Assembly: GCA_965243755.1 (NCBI GenBank)
Contig: CBDEVW010000002.1
Coordinates: 1-64,000, forward strand
DNA: 64,000 bases
DNA from: JANSWY01 sp965243755
Lineage (GTDB): Bacteria > Bacteroidota > Bacteroidia > Cytophagales > Cyclobacteriaceae
Reading direction: 5' to 3'
Positions 29,202 to 39,012 of this stretch are shown piece after piece. The first letter of the stretch is position 1. Each line of letters starts with the position of its first letter. Under the pieces are notes generated by a model. That model was not told where the DNA came from. It worked only from the letters and a program-made list of their open reading frames with translations, and made no database searches. The position numbers and the translations under genes were made by a program.

Positions 29202-30113
29202 CTAATTATCAGATAGTAAATCTGAGATGGCGGATTGTGCTTCTGTAAACTTTGGTTTAAATCCTTCTGATTCAATTCTGGCACCAGAAACAACAGCTCC
29301 TCCCAAAACGATTGACGCCATTTCTCCAAGTGCCAACTTTAGCACCCATGATGGTACGTTTGGAAGCCACAAAGGTTTTTTTAATGTCCTTGCAATAATT
29401 TTTGTCATTTCTTTATTGGTAACCGGATTAGGATTGACGGCATTGTAAGGTCCATTCATATGTTGATTCTGAATTGCGAGCAGAAACATTCTGGCCAGAT
29501 CATCAACATGAACCCAGCTCATAAATTGATCTCCGCTTCCCAAAGGGGCTCCTACCAACCACCTGATTGGCTGAGCGATTTTCACCAAAGCGCCTCCCTG
29601 ATTACTAAGCACCACCCCAATTCTCATTTTTACAGTGCGTATACCATCATTTTGAAACAAATCTCCTGCCTTTTCCCAGTCCTCAACTACTCCGGCCAGA
29701 AAATCTGTTCCATGTGGGCTTTTCTCATCTTTCAGCGTTTCTCCACAGTAATTACCGTAAATACCAATTCCAGAAGCTGTAATGTATGACTTTAAAGGTA
29801 CCTTATGTTCTTTTACTTTTCGGTAAAGTAATTCAGCGGTATCAACCCTGGATGAATGGATGATTTGTTTCCTTGCACTGGACCATCTTTTGTCAGCTAC
29901 ACCGGCACCAGCCAGATGAATAATGTGGTCTAGCTGATCAAATGCTGCTGGTTCAATTTCATCGTTTTTTGGGTCCCAGTAGTAGCATTGTTTATCGCTT
30001 GGTTTATTTGATCTGCTCAGGCTATATACTTCATAACCATTTTCAGATAATAAACCGGATATCTTTTGACCAACCATACCAGTTCCACCGGTAATCAATA
30101 TTTTTTCACCCAT
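29202..30113 (-). CDS. TIGR01777 family NAD(P)-dependent epimerase
   Basis: 303 residues, extended short-chain dehydrogenase fold (SDR39U1-like). N-terminal nucleotide-binding motif GGTGMVGQKI, then HLAGAGVADKRW, SRVDTAELL, SGIGIYGNYCGE, and the C-terminal DUF1731 region (NKEMTKIIARTLKKPLWLPNVP, GGAVVSGARIESEGF). Substrate unknown. Probably the first gene of the epimerase-LOG-uvrA run (gaps 37 and 21 bases). Divergent from the 30181 gene. Confidence 0.93.
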   Translation of the reverse strand: MGEKILITGGTGMVGQKISGLLSENGYEVYSLSRSNKPSDKQCYYWDPKNDEIEPAAFDQLDHIIHLAGAGVADKRWSSARKQIIHSSRVDTAELLYRKVKEHKVPLKSYITASGIGIYGNYCGETLKDEKSPHGTDFLAGVVEDWEKAGDLFQNDGIRTVKMRIGVVLSNQGGALVKIAQPIRWLVGAPLGSGDQFMSWVHVDDLARMFLLAIQNQHMNGPYNAVNPNPVTNKEMTKIIARTLKKPLWLPNVPSWVLKLALGEMASIVLGGAVVSGARIESEGFKPKFTEAQSAISDLLSDN

Positions 30114-30138
30114 ATCAGCCTAGTTTGTAATTACGTTC

Positions 30139-30146
30139 TATCTTTG
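30139..30146 (+). promoter_or_regulatory. Bacteroidota -7 promoter element
   Basis: TATCTTTG exactly matches the TAnnTTTG consensus, about 35 bases before the ATG at 30181. No -33 element with proper spacing is visible, so this is a partial match. Confidence 0.4.
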
Positions 30147-30180
30147 ATTTGATAATTTAAGCAGGAATAATTCCATTTCT

Positions 30181-30789
30181 ATGTATAAACACTTTCTTAT
30201 CCTTTTTGTATGCCTAACAATCATTTTTAATGGCTATTCTCAGGAATATGACCTGTTGATAAAACCTGCTAAGCGAGAAATCAATGGTATAAATTACAAT
30301 GGATATTCCACATCTTTCCGTATTGGAGCTGATGAATTGCAGAAAATCTGGTGGCGACATACTAAGAAATTCGGCATCCTGGACAACCAGAGAGGTCACT
30401 ATATATTAAAGATACCTACTTCAAATAAAAATTTTCTTCCGATCAGTTTAATTCAAACAACTGAAGGCGCTGATAGTTCTGCTCTGATCTTTTTGGCGGT
30501 GCTTGACCAGACTAATAATAATTTTAAAAAACAGGTGAAGGACATCTTGTTGGAATTTAAAGTACAATATTATGTCAGCGATTTACAGCAAAAGATTGTG
30601 GATAAGGAATCGAAGCTTGCAGATGTGGGGGCAAGTTATCAGGCCGAAGTGCTCCAGGAGGCAAAATCTATTAAAAAGGGATTAGAGCATAATGCCTCCA
30701 ATTCACACAAAGAAAAGCTACTTGAAGAAATGGCAAGACTAACTTATGAACTTGAACTTTTGAAAAGGGAATTAGTTGAAATCAAGTAA
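30181..30789 (+). CDS. exported protein of unknown function with C-terminal coiled coil
   Basis: 202 residues, not recognised. Signal peptide ending NGYSQ. The middle (residues 25-130) is a mixed alpha/beta region (GYSTSFRIGADELQKIWW, GHYILKIPTS, SALIFLAVLDQ). The last 65 residues form a charged helix likely to be a coiled coil (QQKIVDKESKLADVGASYQA, EKLLEEMARLTYELELLKRE). Probably periplasmic. Confidence 0.72.
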   Translation: MYKHFLILFVCLTIIFNGYSQEYDLLIKPAKREINGINYNGYSTSFRIGADELQKIWWRHTKKFGILDNQRGHYILKIPTSNKNFLPISLIQTTEGADSSALIFLAVLDQTNNNFKKQVKDILLEFKVQYYVSDLQQKIVDKESKLADVGASYQAEVLQEAKSIKKGLEHNASNSHKEKLLEEMARLTYELELLKRELVEIK

Positions 30790-30956
30790 AAAGGGGAATG
30801 AATAAACTCTTTTTTTGTACTTGTAGGTGATAGTTTCTTATCTTCACCACTTAATATGTTAACCAACTAGTCATATAATCCTACATATGACTTCTGTTTT
30901 TGTATCGCTATATCCTGGTTACTCCAGGGCTATTATTCATTTAAATCAATTTTACT

Positions 30957-31667
30957 ATGTTTTTTAATTTATCATTAAAAAGGTTGACATATTATGTATT
31001 GTTTTTAGGAACGCTCCTTTCTGGTTGCACTCCATCTTATGTCCCATCAAGAGTATCTACACCCATGTTAAAGAACAAGGGCCAAATCCATGCCTCCATT
31101 GGTCAGGGAACTTCCGGATTTACACCTCAGGTTGCTTATGCCGTAGGTGACAATATTGGGGTGATGTTGAATGGTAGTTTCCTCAATCGCAGTGTAGATA
31201 AAGAAATTTCGGATAGTGTAGTAACAGATGTGAGTAAACATAACTATGTTGAGCTCGGACTTGGGTATTTCACTAAGCTTGGAACCCGTGGGTTATTTGA
31301 TATTTATGGAGGCGTTAGCAGAGGCAATATGCATTATACGGATACTGACGAAGGATTATTTAGTGAGGAGTGGTCAACTGAAACGTTGGATATAGTAAAC
31401 TCCAGGTTTTTTCTGCAACCTTCAATAGGTCTTACAAGCAAGAATTTCGACTTTAATTTGGCGAATAGAATTACCCTCAATCACTTCGGAGCGAGTGCTA
31501 ACCGTCGATCCAATGTTTATATAGAACCTACCGTGACCATGAAATATGGCATTGAAAAAGTGAAATTCCTTTCGCAGGTAGGCATTTCCAAAGCTATTCG
31601 TGAATCAGATTACTTCCCAGTTATATTTAATGTGGGAGCCCAATTGGAATTATTCACAAGGAATTAA
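30957..31667 (+). CDS. outer-membrane lipoprotein-type beta-barrel protein
   Basis: 236 residues with a lipobox (LLSGC) at about 20-24, and after it an alternating strand pattern ending in an aromatic-containing segment (VIFNVGAQLELFTRN), as in small outer-membrane beta-barrels. The function is not recognised. The 167-base region before it has no clear promoter; a two-way terminator follows. Confidence 0.75.
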   Translation: MFFNLSLKRLTYYVLFLGTLLSGCTPSYVPSRVSTPMLKNKGQIHASIGQGTSGFTPQVAYAVGDNIGVMLNGSFLNRSVDKEISDSVVTDVSKHNYVELGLGYFTKLGTRGLFDIYGGVSRGNMHYTDTDEGLFSEEWSTETLDIVNSRFFLQPSIGLTSKNFDFNLANRITLNHFGASANRRSNVYIEPTVTMKYGIEKVKFLSQVGISKAIRESDYFPVIFNVGAQLELFTRN

Positions 31668-31710
31668 GAATAATCTTAATTCTGTAGGCCTTGTTTAGGG
31701 CACAAAAAGT

Positions 31711-31743
31711 AAAGGCACAACCGAATCAACGGTTATGCCTTTT
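31711..31743. terminator. bidirectional terminator between convergent genes
   Basis: Hairpin of about 13 bp with one mismatch (AAAGGCACAACCG / CGGTTATGCCTTT, loop of 6) flanked by A-rich sequence on the left and T-rich on the right. It sits between the plus-strand lipoprotein gene (ends 31667) and the minus-strand receptor gene (ends 31772). Confidence 0.75.
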
Positions 31744-31771
31744 AAACATTACTAAAGGAATCTTTAGCCTA

Positions 31772-34607
31772 TTAGAATGTGTGGCTATATTTTATTGAGA
31801 ACGTTCTGCCCGGATTCCAAATGTTATAGGTTGCAGTAGCATCATTGTAACCAACATACTGATCCAGTCTGTCATCGTTTAATATGTTATTCACACCAAA
31901 GGTTAACCTTGATTGGTCATTCTTTCCAAAGTTGTAATACGCATTTAAGTTCATGCTATGGAATGGTTGCGTGTAAACATTAGGAACAGCATTGTTACCT
32001 ACGATCAAGATACTTTCACCTTGTACATTGTAAGATAGATTAGCATTGTACTTTCTATCTCTGCTGGTAAAGTTTAAGTATCCATTAATCAAGTATGGTG
32101 CTTGTCCGGCCATAGGTCTGAATGGATCAATTTCTTCTCCGGTTCTTGCAGTATTCAACCTTGACTGGTATTCAGTTACATCGTCCTCTGGTCCATCTGA
32201 AAGGCCTTCGTTAACAATCACTGTTCTTGTATCCACTCTTGATTCTGCCAGTGAAATGTTGCTACCAAATGAAATCACGTCCAACACGGGGCTAATGAAC
32301 CCAAAGTTCTTTCTGAATTCAAATTCGATACCGTAAACTTCGCTGTTATCAATATTTCTTGGGATAACATTGTCTGGTGCCACTTCAAAAGTCACCAACT
32401 CTATGTGTCCATCAAACTTCTTGTAGAATCCAGAAATAGAAATCATCTCACCTGAACCGAAGAATGTCTCCCATCTAACGTCATAGTTATCAATGTTTGT
32501 TTGTCCCAGATCAATGTTTCCATTGAATGTTCTTCCTGAAATAGGGTCGGCAATCTGAGCGATAGATTTTTCCTTGAATGATGGTCTGGCCAACGTTCTT
32601 CCATAAGAAGCTCTTACATTCATCTGATCTGTTACCGAATACACAAGGTTTGCTGAAGGCAAAACATTTATTTCATCCAATGTTCTCTCATCATCATAAA
32701 CTTTAGTACCAAAATTATTTTGACCTGTATAGTTCATGGTTGCCTGTTCTACTCTAAATCCATAAACAGCTCTAAGACCAGGAAGCAATCTACTGTCTCC
32801 CATTGCGTAAACTGAATTTACGGCTGATCGCGCTTCAAAATTATTCGCTGCTTCATAGTTGCCATCAATGTATGAGCCTTCTTCGGTCTCAAGAGTCCAG
32901 ATATTCTCTGGTTGAAGGATCCAGTCTGGGTTAGTAGGAACGCCAGATTCAGTTGTTCTTCTGATGAAAAAGCTATAAACATCAAACGTTCTCCATTTCA
33001 TAAGTGTCATTGCACCAAATTTCAATTTATGCATTTCGCCAAATGGCAATTCCAGGTCAACTCTGAAGTTTTCATTGATCTCATTAAGGTCTCTCCAGAA
33101 CCTGTCAACGCCTCCTCCGGCACCTCTACTTAGGGTAGTATTTCCTTCCTCAAGCAATGCAATACTTGAAACCCTAAAATCCGGATCATATATTCTTGCG
33201 AAAGTGAGTCCATTTGCCCACTCCAGTTGCAACCGGTCAAATTTATGTTTACCACTAATGATACCATTAGTCACCGATCTTTGTGTATAGGTCAATACAT
33301 CCGTAATTCCTTCTGCACCTGACTCTTCAAAATCCTTATATCTTCTCTCTGTAGTGGTTTCAATCCCATTTTGAGTTCTTAACAATGAAGCGGTAAACGA
33401 GTGTCTGTCAAATTTAACAGCTCCAGATAGCAACCCACTCCATAAAACATCCTTTTGGGCCTGTGGTCCTGTTCTTAATGACTCCACAAAAAGCGGCTCC
33501 ACATTAGCATTATCATCGATTGTGTATTCTCCAAAAGCCAGGTTATCATTAAAACTTGAATTGTTCTGATAGTTAAGGATTGCGGTGTAACCTACTTTCA
33601 TATTACCAAGGTCCTTTTGGTTGCCATGGTTGAATGAAAGGCTATAATTCATAAAGTTTCTTTCCTGAACTGCATTTAATTCTGGGTTCAGGCTTCTTGT
33701 TAAATCTTCCAATTGTGGATCGTCCAATACCACGTGCGGTATATCTGTTTGTGCGTTAAAAGGTAGTTTTCTTGTTCCATTGTCAAAACCAAGAAAATCA
33801 GTGCTGCTACCTTCCTGCGTAAGGAAATTTTCCTGAAAGTGCATGTCGGGGTTGAACCCAAAGCCTACAGAGAAACTTGTTCTTTTCTCTTCAGGAAAGC
33901 TTTTGGTTTCAACATTTACCGTTCCTCCGGTAAAGTCACCTTGTAAATCGGGTGAGAATGTCTTATAAACCACTACATTTTCAAGTACTGATGTAGGGAA
34001 TATGTCAATCTGCACATCATTTCTATCCGGGTCAAGACCTGGAATACTTAGGCCATTCAAGGTAGTTTTTGTGTACCTGTCACCCAGGCCTCTTACATAG
34101 ACATACTTTCCACCCTGAACTGACACTCCGGTTACTCTTTTGATGGCAGATGCTAGATTACTGTCTCCAGTCTTTCTAAATGTCTGAGAAGACACTCCAT
34201 CAAGAAGGTTTGGTGATTTCTTTTGGATGGTAAGCAATGCTGCTTCTGTGTCACGAAGTACTTCTGCTTCCACCACTACTGCTTCTAATGTTTGCACATC
34301 GGGGCTCATTCGCATATCCATGGTAGTTACTTCCCCCGCTTTGATTTCTACACTTTCAACAGTGATTGTTGTATAAGATACAAATTGAAATTGGATGGTA
34401 TGAAGACCAGGTTCCAATGCTACGGAATAGTTTCCGTCAAAGTCTGCTACAGCACCAATACTTGTGCCCACTTTTGAAACGGTGGCTCCAATCATGGCTT
34501 CAACCAGTTTCATTGTCGATTAGTTTTCCCCTTAAAAAACCTTTTTGCGCCAATACCGAGAGACTCATCATTGAGCTTAGCGCAAGAATAAATAGTTTCT
34601 TTTTCAT
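31772..34607 (-). CDS. TonB-dependent receptor, frameshifted just after the signal peptide
   Basis: Outer-membrane active transporter. The long frame (31772-34513, 913 residues) holds a carboxypeptidase-regulatory-like domain, plug (VSVQGGKYVYVRGLGDRYTK) and a 22-strand-type barrel ending RTFSIKYSHTF, but has no signal peptide. Upstream, from an ATG at 34607, another frame encodes a perfect signal peptide (MKKKLFILALSSMMSLSVLA) and GKLIDNETG before a TGA at 34500-34502. Removing one T of the TT at 34502-34503 joins them as NETG-EAMIGATV, the normal start of this domain. The gene thus carries a one-base insertion. AAAGGAAC precedes the ATG. It lies downstream of a beta-helix lipoprotein gene. 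Confidence 0.9.
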
Positions 34608-34660
34608 TGTTCCTTTAGTAAATATTCCTTTTAGTAATGTTCCTTTAAAAATGAAATCAA

Positions 34661-34682
34661 CCTCGCCATTTTATAGGCGAGG
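34661..34682 (-). terminator. intercistronic hairpin between lipoprotein and receptor genes
   Basis: Perfect 7-bp G+C-rich stem CCTCGCC / GGCGAGG with an 8-base loop, 30 bases after the lipoprotein stop. The T-run after it is weak (TTGATTTCATTTTT on the minus strand), so it may attenuate transcription or stabilise the upstream mRNA rather than end transcription fully. Confidence 0.5.
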
Positions 34683-34711
34683 CTTATAGTAATGTTTTGA
34701 ATTAGCTCTGT

Positions 34712-35938
34712 TTAGATGTCTCCTTTGATAGAAGCAAGCGTCCAGCTGTCCCAGGCAGTTGCATTTGATGCACCGGTAGCTGTTCCTATTGTAAGTGCCT
34801 GCTCAGCAGAAGTCTGATCTGCAGCAGCAACTTCACAATCCACTTCGTTATCATCAGTAGATCCAGTGTAAACTGAAACGGCGTTGAACTGGCAGTTTGT
34901 GAAAACCAACTCTCCACCAATCAGGTTAGTAAATGCATCAGACTTTGAAGCACTACAGTTATTAGTGTAGCTCGCTCTGATTTTCACCTTAGCGTTTGCA
35001 TATCCGGTGAAGAGTACATTTGATACAGTTCCCATTGCACCAGATTTAAAATCCGCAGCACTTGCATTGTCACCAGAACCGTTTATCGTTCCGTTGCTTA
35101 AAGTGAAAGAACCATTAGTATCACCTTCCGGGCCATCGATCTCAAGACCTTCATCAGTATCACCTCCATGCTGAATCATGAAATTGTCAACAGTTCCAGA
35201 GTAAGCCTGGTCGATATCGATTCCATCATCTCCTTGCCATGCAACCAGGATGTTAGAAGCGTTTACGGTTCCTCCGAAGAATTCGACACCATCATCTACG
35301 TTACCATAGATCTCGATGTAGTTGATTGTGGTACCAGAACCAACTCCACCTAGTGTCAGTCCGTTAATTTCACTTCCTTCTTTGATTACCGTACCACCAT
35401 GTCTGATGGATACATACTCGAGGATACCTGAGTTGTCAGATGCATTACTACCTCCGTAAAGACCCAAAGTCTCTCCAGCCGGTACACCCTCGATTTGTGC
35501 CTGGTCTGCATCCGCAGATATCGGGGCATTACCTAGGATCACCACCCCACCCCAAAGACCTCTGTCTGTAGCACTTAAATTAGTGCCACTTAATTGACCA
35601 GGCTGAATATTGTCAAGAACAGATGTGAAAATAATCGGTTCTGAAGCAGTTCCTTGAGCAATTATTTTAGCACCGGCTGCAACCATAAGCACGGATGCAT
35701 TGGCACCTTCACCTTCCTGACCTTTGATAATTGTTCCTGGCTCAATAGTCAAAGTAACCCCTGAAGTAACAATTACTCTTCCTTGTAACTCATAGATGTT
35801 TCCGGATGTCCAAATTGTATTCTCCGTAATGAGTCCGCTTATACAATTATCGCAAACATCAACGGGCTCATCATCACCACATGAGGTGAAGATCATAAGA
35901 CCAGAAAGCAAAAATGCTAATCCAAATAATTTTTTCAT
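34712..35938 (-). CDS. beta-helix lipoprotein associated with TonB-dependent receptor
   Basis: 408 residues. Lipobox IFTSC at residues 16-20, then a repetitive beta-strand protein that probably forms a right-handed parallel beta-helix (GVTLTIEPGTIIKGQEGEG, IIFTSVLDN, GLWGGVVILGNAPIS, GVEFFGGTVNASNILVAWQG). Proteins with the GLWGGVVILG segment are common next to TonB-dependent receptors in Bacteroidota; some databases label them multidrug transporter, which the sequence does not support. It is probably a surface-exposed ligand-binding lipoprotein for the downstream receptor; the ligand is unknown. Confidence 0.82.
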   Translation of the reverse strand: MKKLFGLAFLLSGLMIFTSCGDDEPVDVCDNCISGLITENTIWTSGNIYELQGRVIVTSGVTLTIEPGTIIKGQEGEGANASVLMVAAGAKIIAQGTASEPIIFTSVLDNIQPGQLSGTNLSATDRGLWGGVVILGNAPISADADQAQIEGVPAGETLGLYGGSNASDNSGILEYVSIRHGGTVIKEGSEINGLTLGGVGSGTTINYIEIYGNVDDGVEFFGGTVNASNILVAWQGDDGIDIDQAYSGTVDNFMIQHGGDTDEGLEIDGPEGDTNGSFTLSNGTINGSGDNASAADFKSGAMGTVSNVLFTGYANAKVKIRASYTNNCSASKSDAFTNLIGGELVFTNCQFNAVSVYTGSTDDNEVDCEVAAADQTSAEQALTIGTATGASNATAWDSWTLASIKGDI

Positions 35939-35985
35939 TTTTAAAAAGAATTAAAATAGTTAGAGTCTAGTTCTAAATTATGTTG

Positions 35986-35993
35986 CAAAACTA
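35986..35993 (-). promoter_or_regulatory. Bacteroidota -7 promoter element for the lipoprotein-receptor operon
   Basis: On the minus strand TAGTTTTG matches TAnnTTTG, giving a leader of about 40 bases before the ATG at 35938. No -33 match is seen. Confidence 0.35.
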
Positions 35994-36199
35994 GTGGGGA
36001 CAGACTGGTACAGGTATTTGACTAAAAGTTACCTTTAGTTTATGAAATGGTAAACACAGACAAAAGTGAAGTAACTTCTACTTAACAATAGGTGGATCAC
36101 CTCTGTTAAATAACTGTTTTTCAGATATTTGTATGATTAATACAATGTTAAGAACGGTAAATATCAGAGATAGTAATTACCTTAACATTATCGGATTGA

Positions 36200-37189
36200 T
36201 CACTTATTTATGATCACTTTTTTCAAAATATTGGTAACAATATCCCTGGTAGTGATGCCATCAGCCTCTGCTTCGTAATTGAGCAAAATTCTGTGATTGA
36301 ACACATCTGTGGCCACATCTTTAATATCCTCGGGCAGCACATAGTCTCTGCCGTCAAAAAATGCTACCGCTTTTGCTGCAAGGTTGAGATTAATTGATGC
36401 TCTTGGGGAAGCTCCAAAATCGATGTAGTGCGCTTCTTCGTTGAGCCCATACTCATTGGGTTTTCTGGTAGCAAATACCAGTTCCACAATGTAGCGCTCC
36501 AATGATTCCGAAATCTGCACCTGATTGATCTCATTGCGAATAGCGAAGATGTCTTCTTTAGTCAGGATGGTTTTTACTGTATTGTCAAATTGTAGGTTGG
36601 CCATTCTCCTCATTACCTCAAGTTCCTCATCTTTTGATGGATAATCAACATGTACCTTGAGCATAAATCGGTCTACTTGTGCTTCTGGCAATGGGTAAGT
36701 TCCTTCCTGGTCTACGGGGTTTTGGGTAGCCAATACCAGAAATGGTCGGTCCAGTGCAAACGTGGTTTCCCCAATGGTTACCTGCTTTTCCTGCATCGCT
36801 TCAAGTAAGGCAGATTGTACTTTTGCTGGTGAACGGTTGACCTCATCAGCAAGGATCAGATTAGAGAAAATTGGCCCTTTTTTAACTTCAAACTCAGACT
36901 TCTGCTGATTATAGATCATAGTCCCTATTAAATCTGCTGGGAGCAGGTCTGGAGTGAACTGAATTCTTTTGAAATCCAGGTGTAGAATATTGGCCAGGGT
37001 ATTGACCGTAAGGGTTTTGGCAATACCAGGTACCCCTTCCAGCAGGATGTGCCCCTGTGTAAACAATCCAATTAAGAGCCTGTTGACCATGTACTGCTGA
37101 CCAACTACCACTTTGCTCACTTCATTAACAACTTCCTGTATCTTGGCCTGATGTTCTTTTCTTAAGTCGATGTTTACTTCTTGTTCCAT
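36200..37189 (-). CDS. MoxR-family AAA+ ATPase
   Basis: 329 residues from the ATG at 37189 (MEQEVNIDL). MoxR-type chaperone ATPase: Walker A GVPGIAKT, Walker B LILADEVNR, sensor FLVLATQNPVDQEGTYPLPEAQ, then the lid domain (FGASPRASINLNLAAKAVAF). A longer frame opens at 37231, but a good promoter at 37229-37259 overlaps that codon, so transcription would start after it. MoxR genes usually stand with DUF58 and VWA genes; here it has none next to it, so its partner must be elsewhere. Confidence 0.93.
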   Translation of the reverse strand: MEQEVNIDLRKEHQAKIQEVVNEVSKVVVGQQYMVNRLLIGLFTQGHILLEGVPGIAKTLTVNTLANILHLDFKRIQFTPDLLPADLIGTMIYNQQKSEFEVKKGPIFSNLILADEVNRSPAKVQSALLEAMQEKQVTIGETTFALDRPFLVLATQNPVDQEGTYPLPEAQVDRFMLKVHVDYPSKDEELEVMRRMANLQFDNTVKTILTKEDIFAIRNEINQVQISESLERYIVELVFATRKPNEYGLNEEAHYIDFGASPRASINLNLAAKAVAFFDGRDYVLPEDIKDVATDVFNHRILLNYEAEADGITTRDIVTNILKKVIINK

Positions 37190-37228
37190 TTGGTCTAAAG
37201 CTTTCCGTTCACCCAATATCAGGGTATG

Positions 37229-37259
37229 CAAAAATATAGGAAGATTTAATTATTCAAAA
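37229..37259 (-). promoter_or_regulatory. Bacteroidota-type promoter of the MoxR gene
   Basis: On the minus strand TTTTG (37259-37255), an 18-base spacer and TATTTTTG (37236-37229) match both parts of the TTTG / TAnnTTTG consensus. The predicted transcript start near 37222 gives a leader of about 33 bases before the ATG at 37189. Confidence 0.6.
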
Positions 37260-37356
37260 CCTCCTGAGCGCTATGGGATTAACGGTTAATCTTAAAAAAT
37301 GTTAAAAAGTCTGTAGTTGGGTGTTTGTAGTTGAAACCAGAAGTCAATGATCGGTT

Positions 37357-37962
37357 CTATTTGCCCAGGTAATAGTTGATTGAAACACTAAGGATATTGG
37401 TCCGATCGGTTTTAATGTGACTGGTTATTTCGCCAGACTCATTGATAAAATTGTAACTACTATGATACTTCATACCAAAATAGTTTCTAACTGTAAGGCC
37501 AACTTTTTCTAAAGGCCTGATCGTTAAACCTACTGTTGCTCCGTAATCCAGGTTTTCATAGATTGACTTGATGTTGCCCTGAAAACTTGAAAGATTAGTC
37601 TTGAATCCTACCTGAAATTTTGCCTCGGGACCTGCCTCAATGGAAATGGCCTTGCCAAGTTTATAATTAATCAGAACAGGTAGGGAAAGCCTGTTTAGTC
37701 GAATATATAAATCGGAATCTTGATAATCTGCCCCTTCCATTGAGTAGTAGAGTTCTGTTTTAAGGCTGTATTTCTTAGTTATTCCAATCATCGCAAATAA
37801 CCCTGAGTTGAAGCCTAATTTCGATTGGTAATGATCCAGACTACTCCCTTCATTATCCAGAGATGAGAAATTGATTCCTCCTTTAATCCCAAACTGGAGG
37901 TCCTGTGCGGAAACGACCATTGAAGATAGACAGAGTAATAATATTAATGCGATTTTATTCAT
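37357..37962 (-). CDS. PorT-family outer-membrane beta-barrel protein
   Basis: 201 residues. Signal peptide ending MVVSAQ, then LQFGIKGGINFSSL, the usual opening of small eight-stranded PorT/OMP_b-brl-type barrels, followed by regular amphipathic strands (YSLKTELYYSMEGADY, GATVGLTIRPLEKVGLTVRN) and a C-terminal strand ILSVSINYYLGK. The function is unknown. Confidence 0.8.
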   Translation of the reverse strand: MNKIALILLLCLSSMVVSAQDLQFGIKGGINFSSLDNEGSSLDHYQSKLGFNSGLFAMIGITKKYSLKTELYYSMEGADYQDSDLYIRLNRLSLPVLINYKLGKAISIEAGPEAKFQVGFKTNLSSFQGNIKSIYENLDYGATVGLTIRPLEKVGLTVRNYFGMKYHSSYNFINESGEITSHIKTDRTNILSVSINYYLGK

Positions 37963-38022
37963 TGGATCAAGGAATTTGAATGTGGCGAAGATATGAAAGA
38001 ATTATTTTGCATGATTCCCGAT

Positions 38023-39012
38023 TTATTGATCCAATAATTGAATGGCCATTTCCAGGATCATATCTTTATTATTAATATAAACTGAGTCGGCTGAGACGTA
38101 ATAGTCAGGAGGAATTCCTGTTCCTGCATAGTTATGCCCATCAGGATCTGTAACCTTTTCGAAAGTACATGTAAACTGCCATCCATTCAGCATTTCACGG
38201 CCCATTACTGAACCCTGTGTATTTGCGGTGGTGTCTCCTATGACCATTACGTTTTCCAATAACTTCGAGCCAATTGTGAACCGTTCACCTGCACTAATGG
38301 TGTATCTTCCTGTAAGCACTATGACATTGCCATTATATCTTACCTTTTCATCTGGCTCAATGTACCAAGCATATGGGGCATCAAAACCGTTAATCGTTCT
38401 ATTTTGAGTAAAGTGCCATAGGGTTCTGGTTGAAGTAATTTTATTCAGCAGATTTTGTGCATTATACACACTCCCGCCATCATTTACCCTAAGATCAATC
38501 ACAATCCCATGTGCGTCCTTGAATTTTGAGATCACTTCTTTAAATATTTGATTATTTGATGCTTTGTCTCCTTTGAAGTCTGCACAAAAAAGATAGCCGA
38601 TGCTATCCTGAAGAAACCCTGAGATTATCGAAGGTGAATGAACTACGGCATCACTGATATAATTTTCAAATACAAAGTCTCGATCAAAGTTCTTTTTATA
38701 ATTCAGAAAATCAATGGTATACATGCTTCTATCATCGCTAATGAGCCATACATGTGGATCTCTGAAATGTCTTAGTAGTTCTCCTATTACCTCAAAATAC
38801 AGTTCCTCTGTCATTTCATTAGAAATCAAAAGTCTATACGATCTGGATAAGCTGTCCCAATTAACATTTCTGGATTCGACAGATGCGGAGTACTTTGAAA
38901 TGCTTTGAGTTAAATCATCAAAAGTTTCAAACTTATCATATTGCATTAAGTCTTTCTGACATGAGGCACAAAAGATTATGCTGATGATTAAAAACTGTAG
39001 TTTAGGTACCAT
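38023..39012 (-). CDS. S41 family peptidase (lipoprotein)
   Basis: 329 residues. Lipobox IFCASC at about 13-18. C-terminal processing protease (tail-specific) fold: IVIDLRVNDGGSVYNAQNLL, NVIVLTGRYTISAGERF with the catalytic Ser of T-x-S-A-x-E, and VIGDTTANTQGSV; the C-terminal part GTGIPPDYYVSADS is typical. No PDZ domain is evident. It overlaps the upstream beta-barrel gene by 25 bases, so the two are coupled. Confidence 0.88.
   Translation of the reverse strand: MVPKLQFLIISIIFCASCQKDLMQYDKFETFDDLTQSISKYSASVESRNVNWDSLSRSYRLLISNEMTEELYFEVIGELLRHFRDPHVWLISDDRSMYTIDFLNYKKNFDRDFVFENYISDAVVHSPSIISGFLQDSIGYLFCADFKGDKASNNQIFKEVISKFKDAHGIVIDLRVNDGGSVYNAQNLLNKITSTRTLWHFTQNRTINGFDAPYAWYIEPDEKVRYNGNVIVLTGRYTISAGERFTIGSKLLENVMVIGDTTANTQGSVMGREMLNGWQFTCTFEKVTDPDGHNYAGTGIPPDYYVSADSVYINNKDMILEMAIQLLDQ

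Noticed and set aside
34712..35938. Multidrug transporter annotation for the beta-helix lipoprotein
   Set aside because: There are no membrane helices beyond the lipoprotein signal; the repeated strands fit a surface beta-helix.
37190..37231. Longer MoxR start at 37231
   Set aside because: A consensus promoter at 37229-37259 would place the transcript start downstream of that codon, and MEQEVNIDL at 37189 fits the family start.
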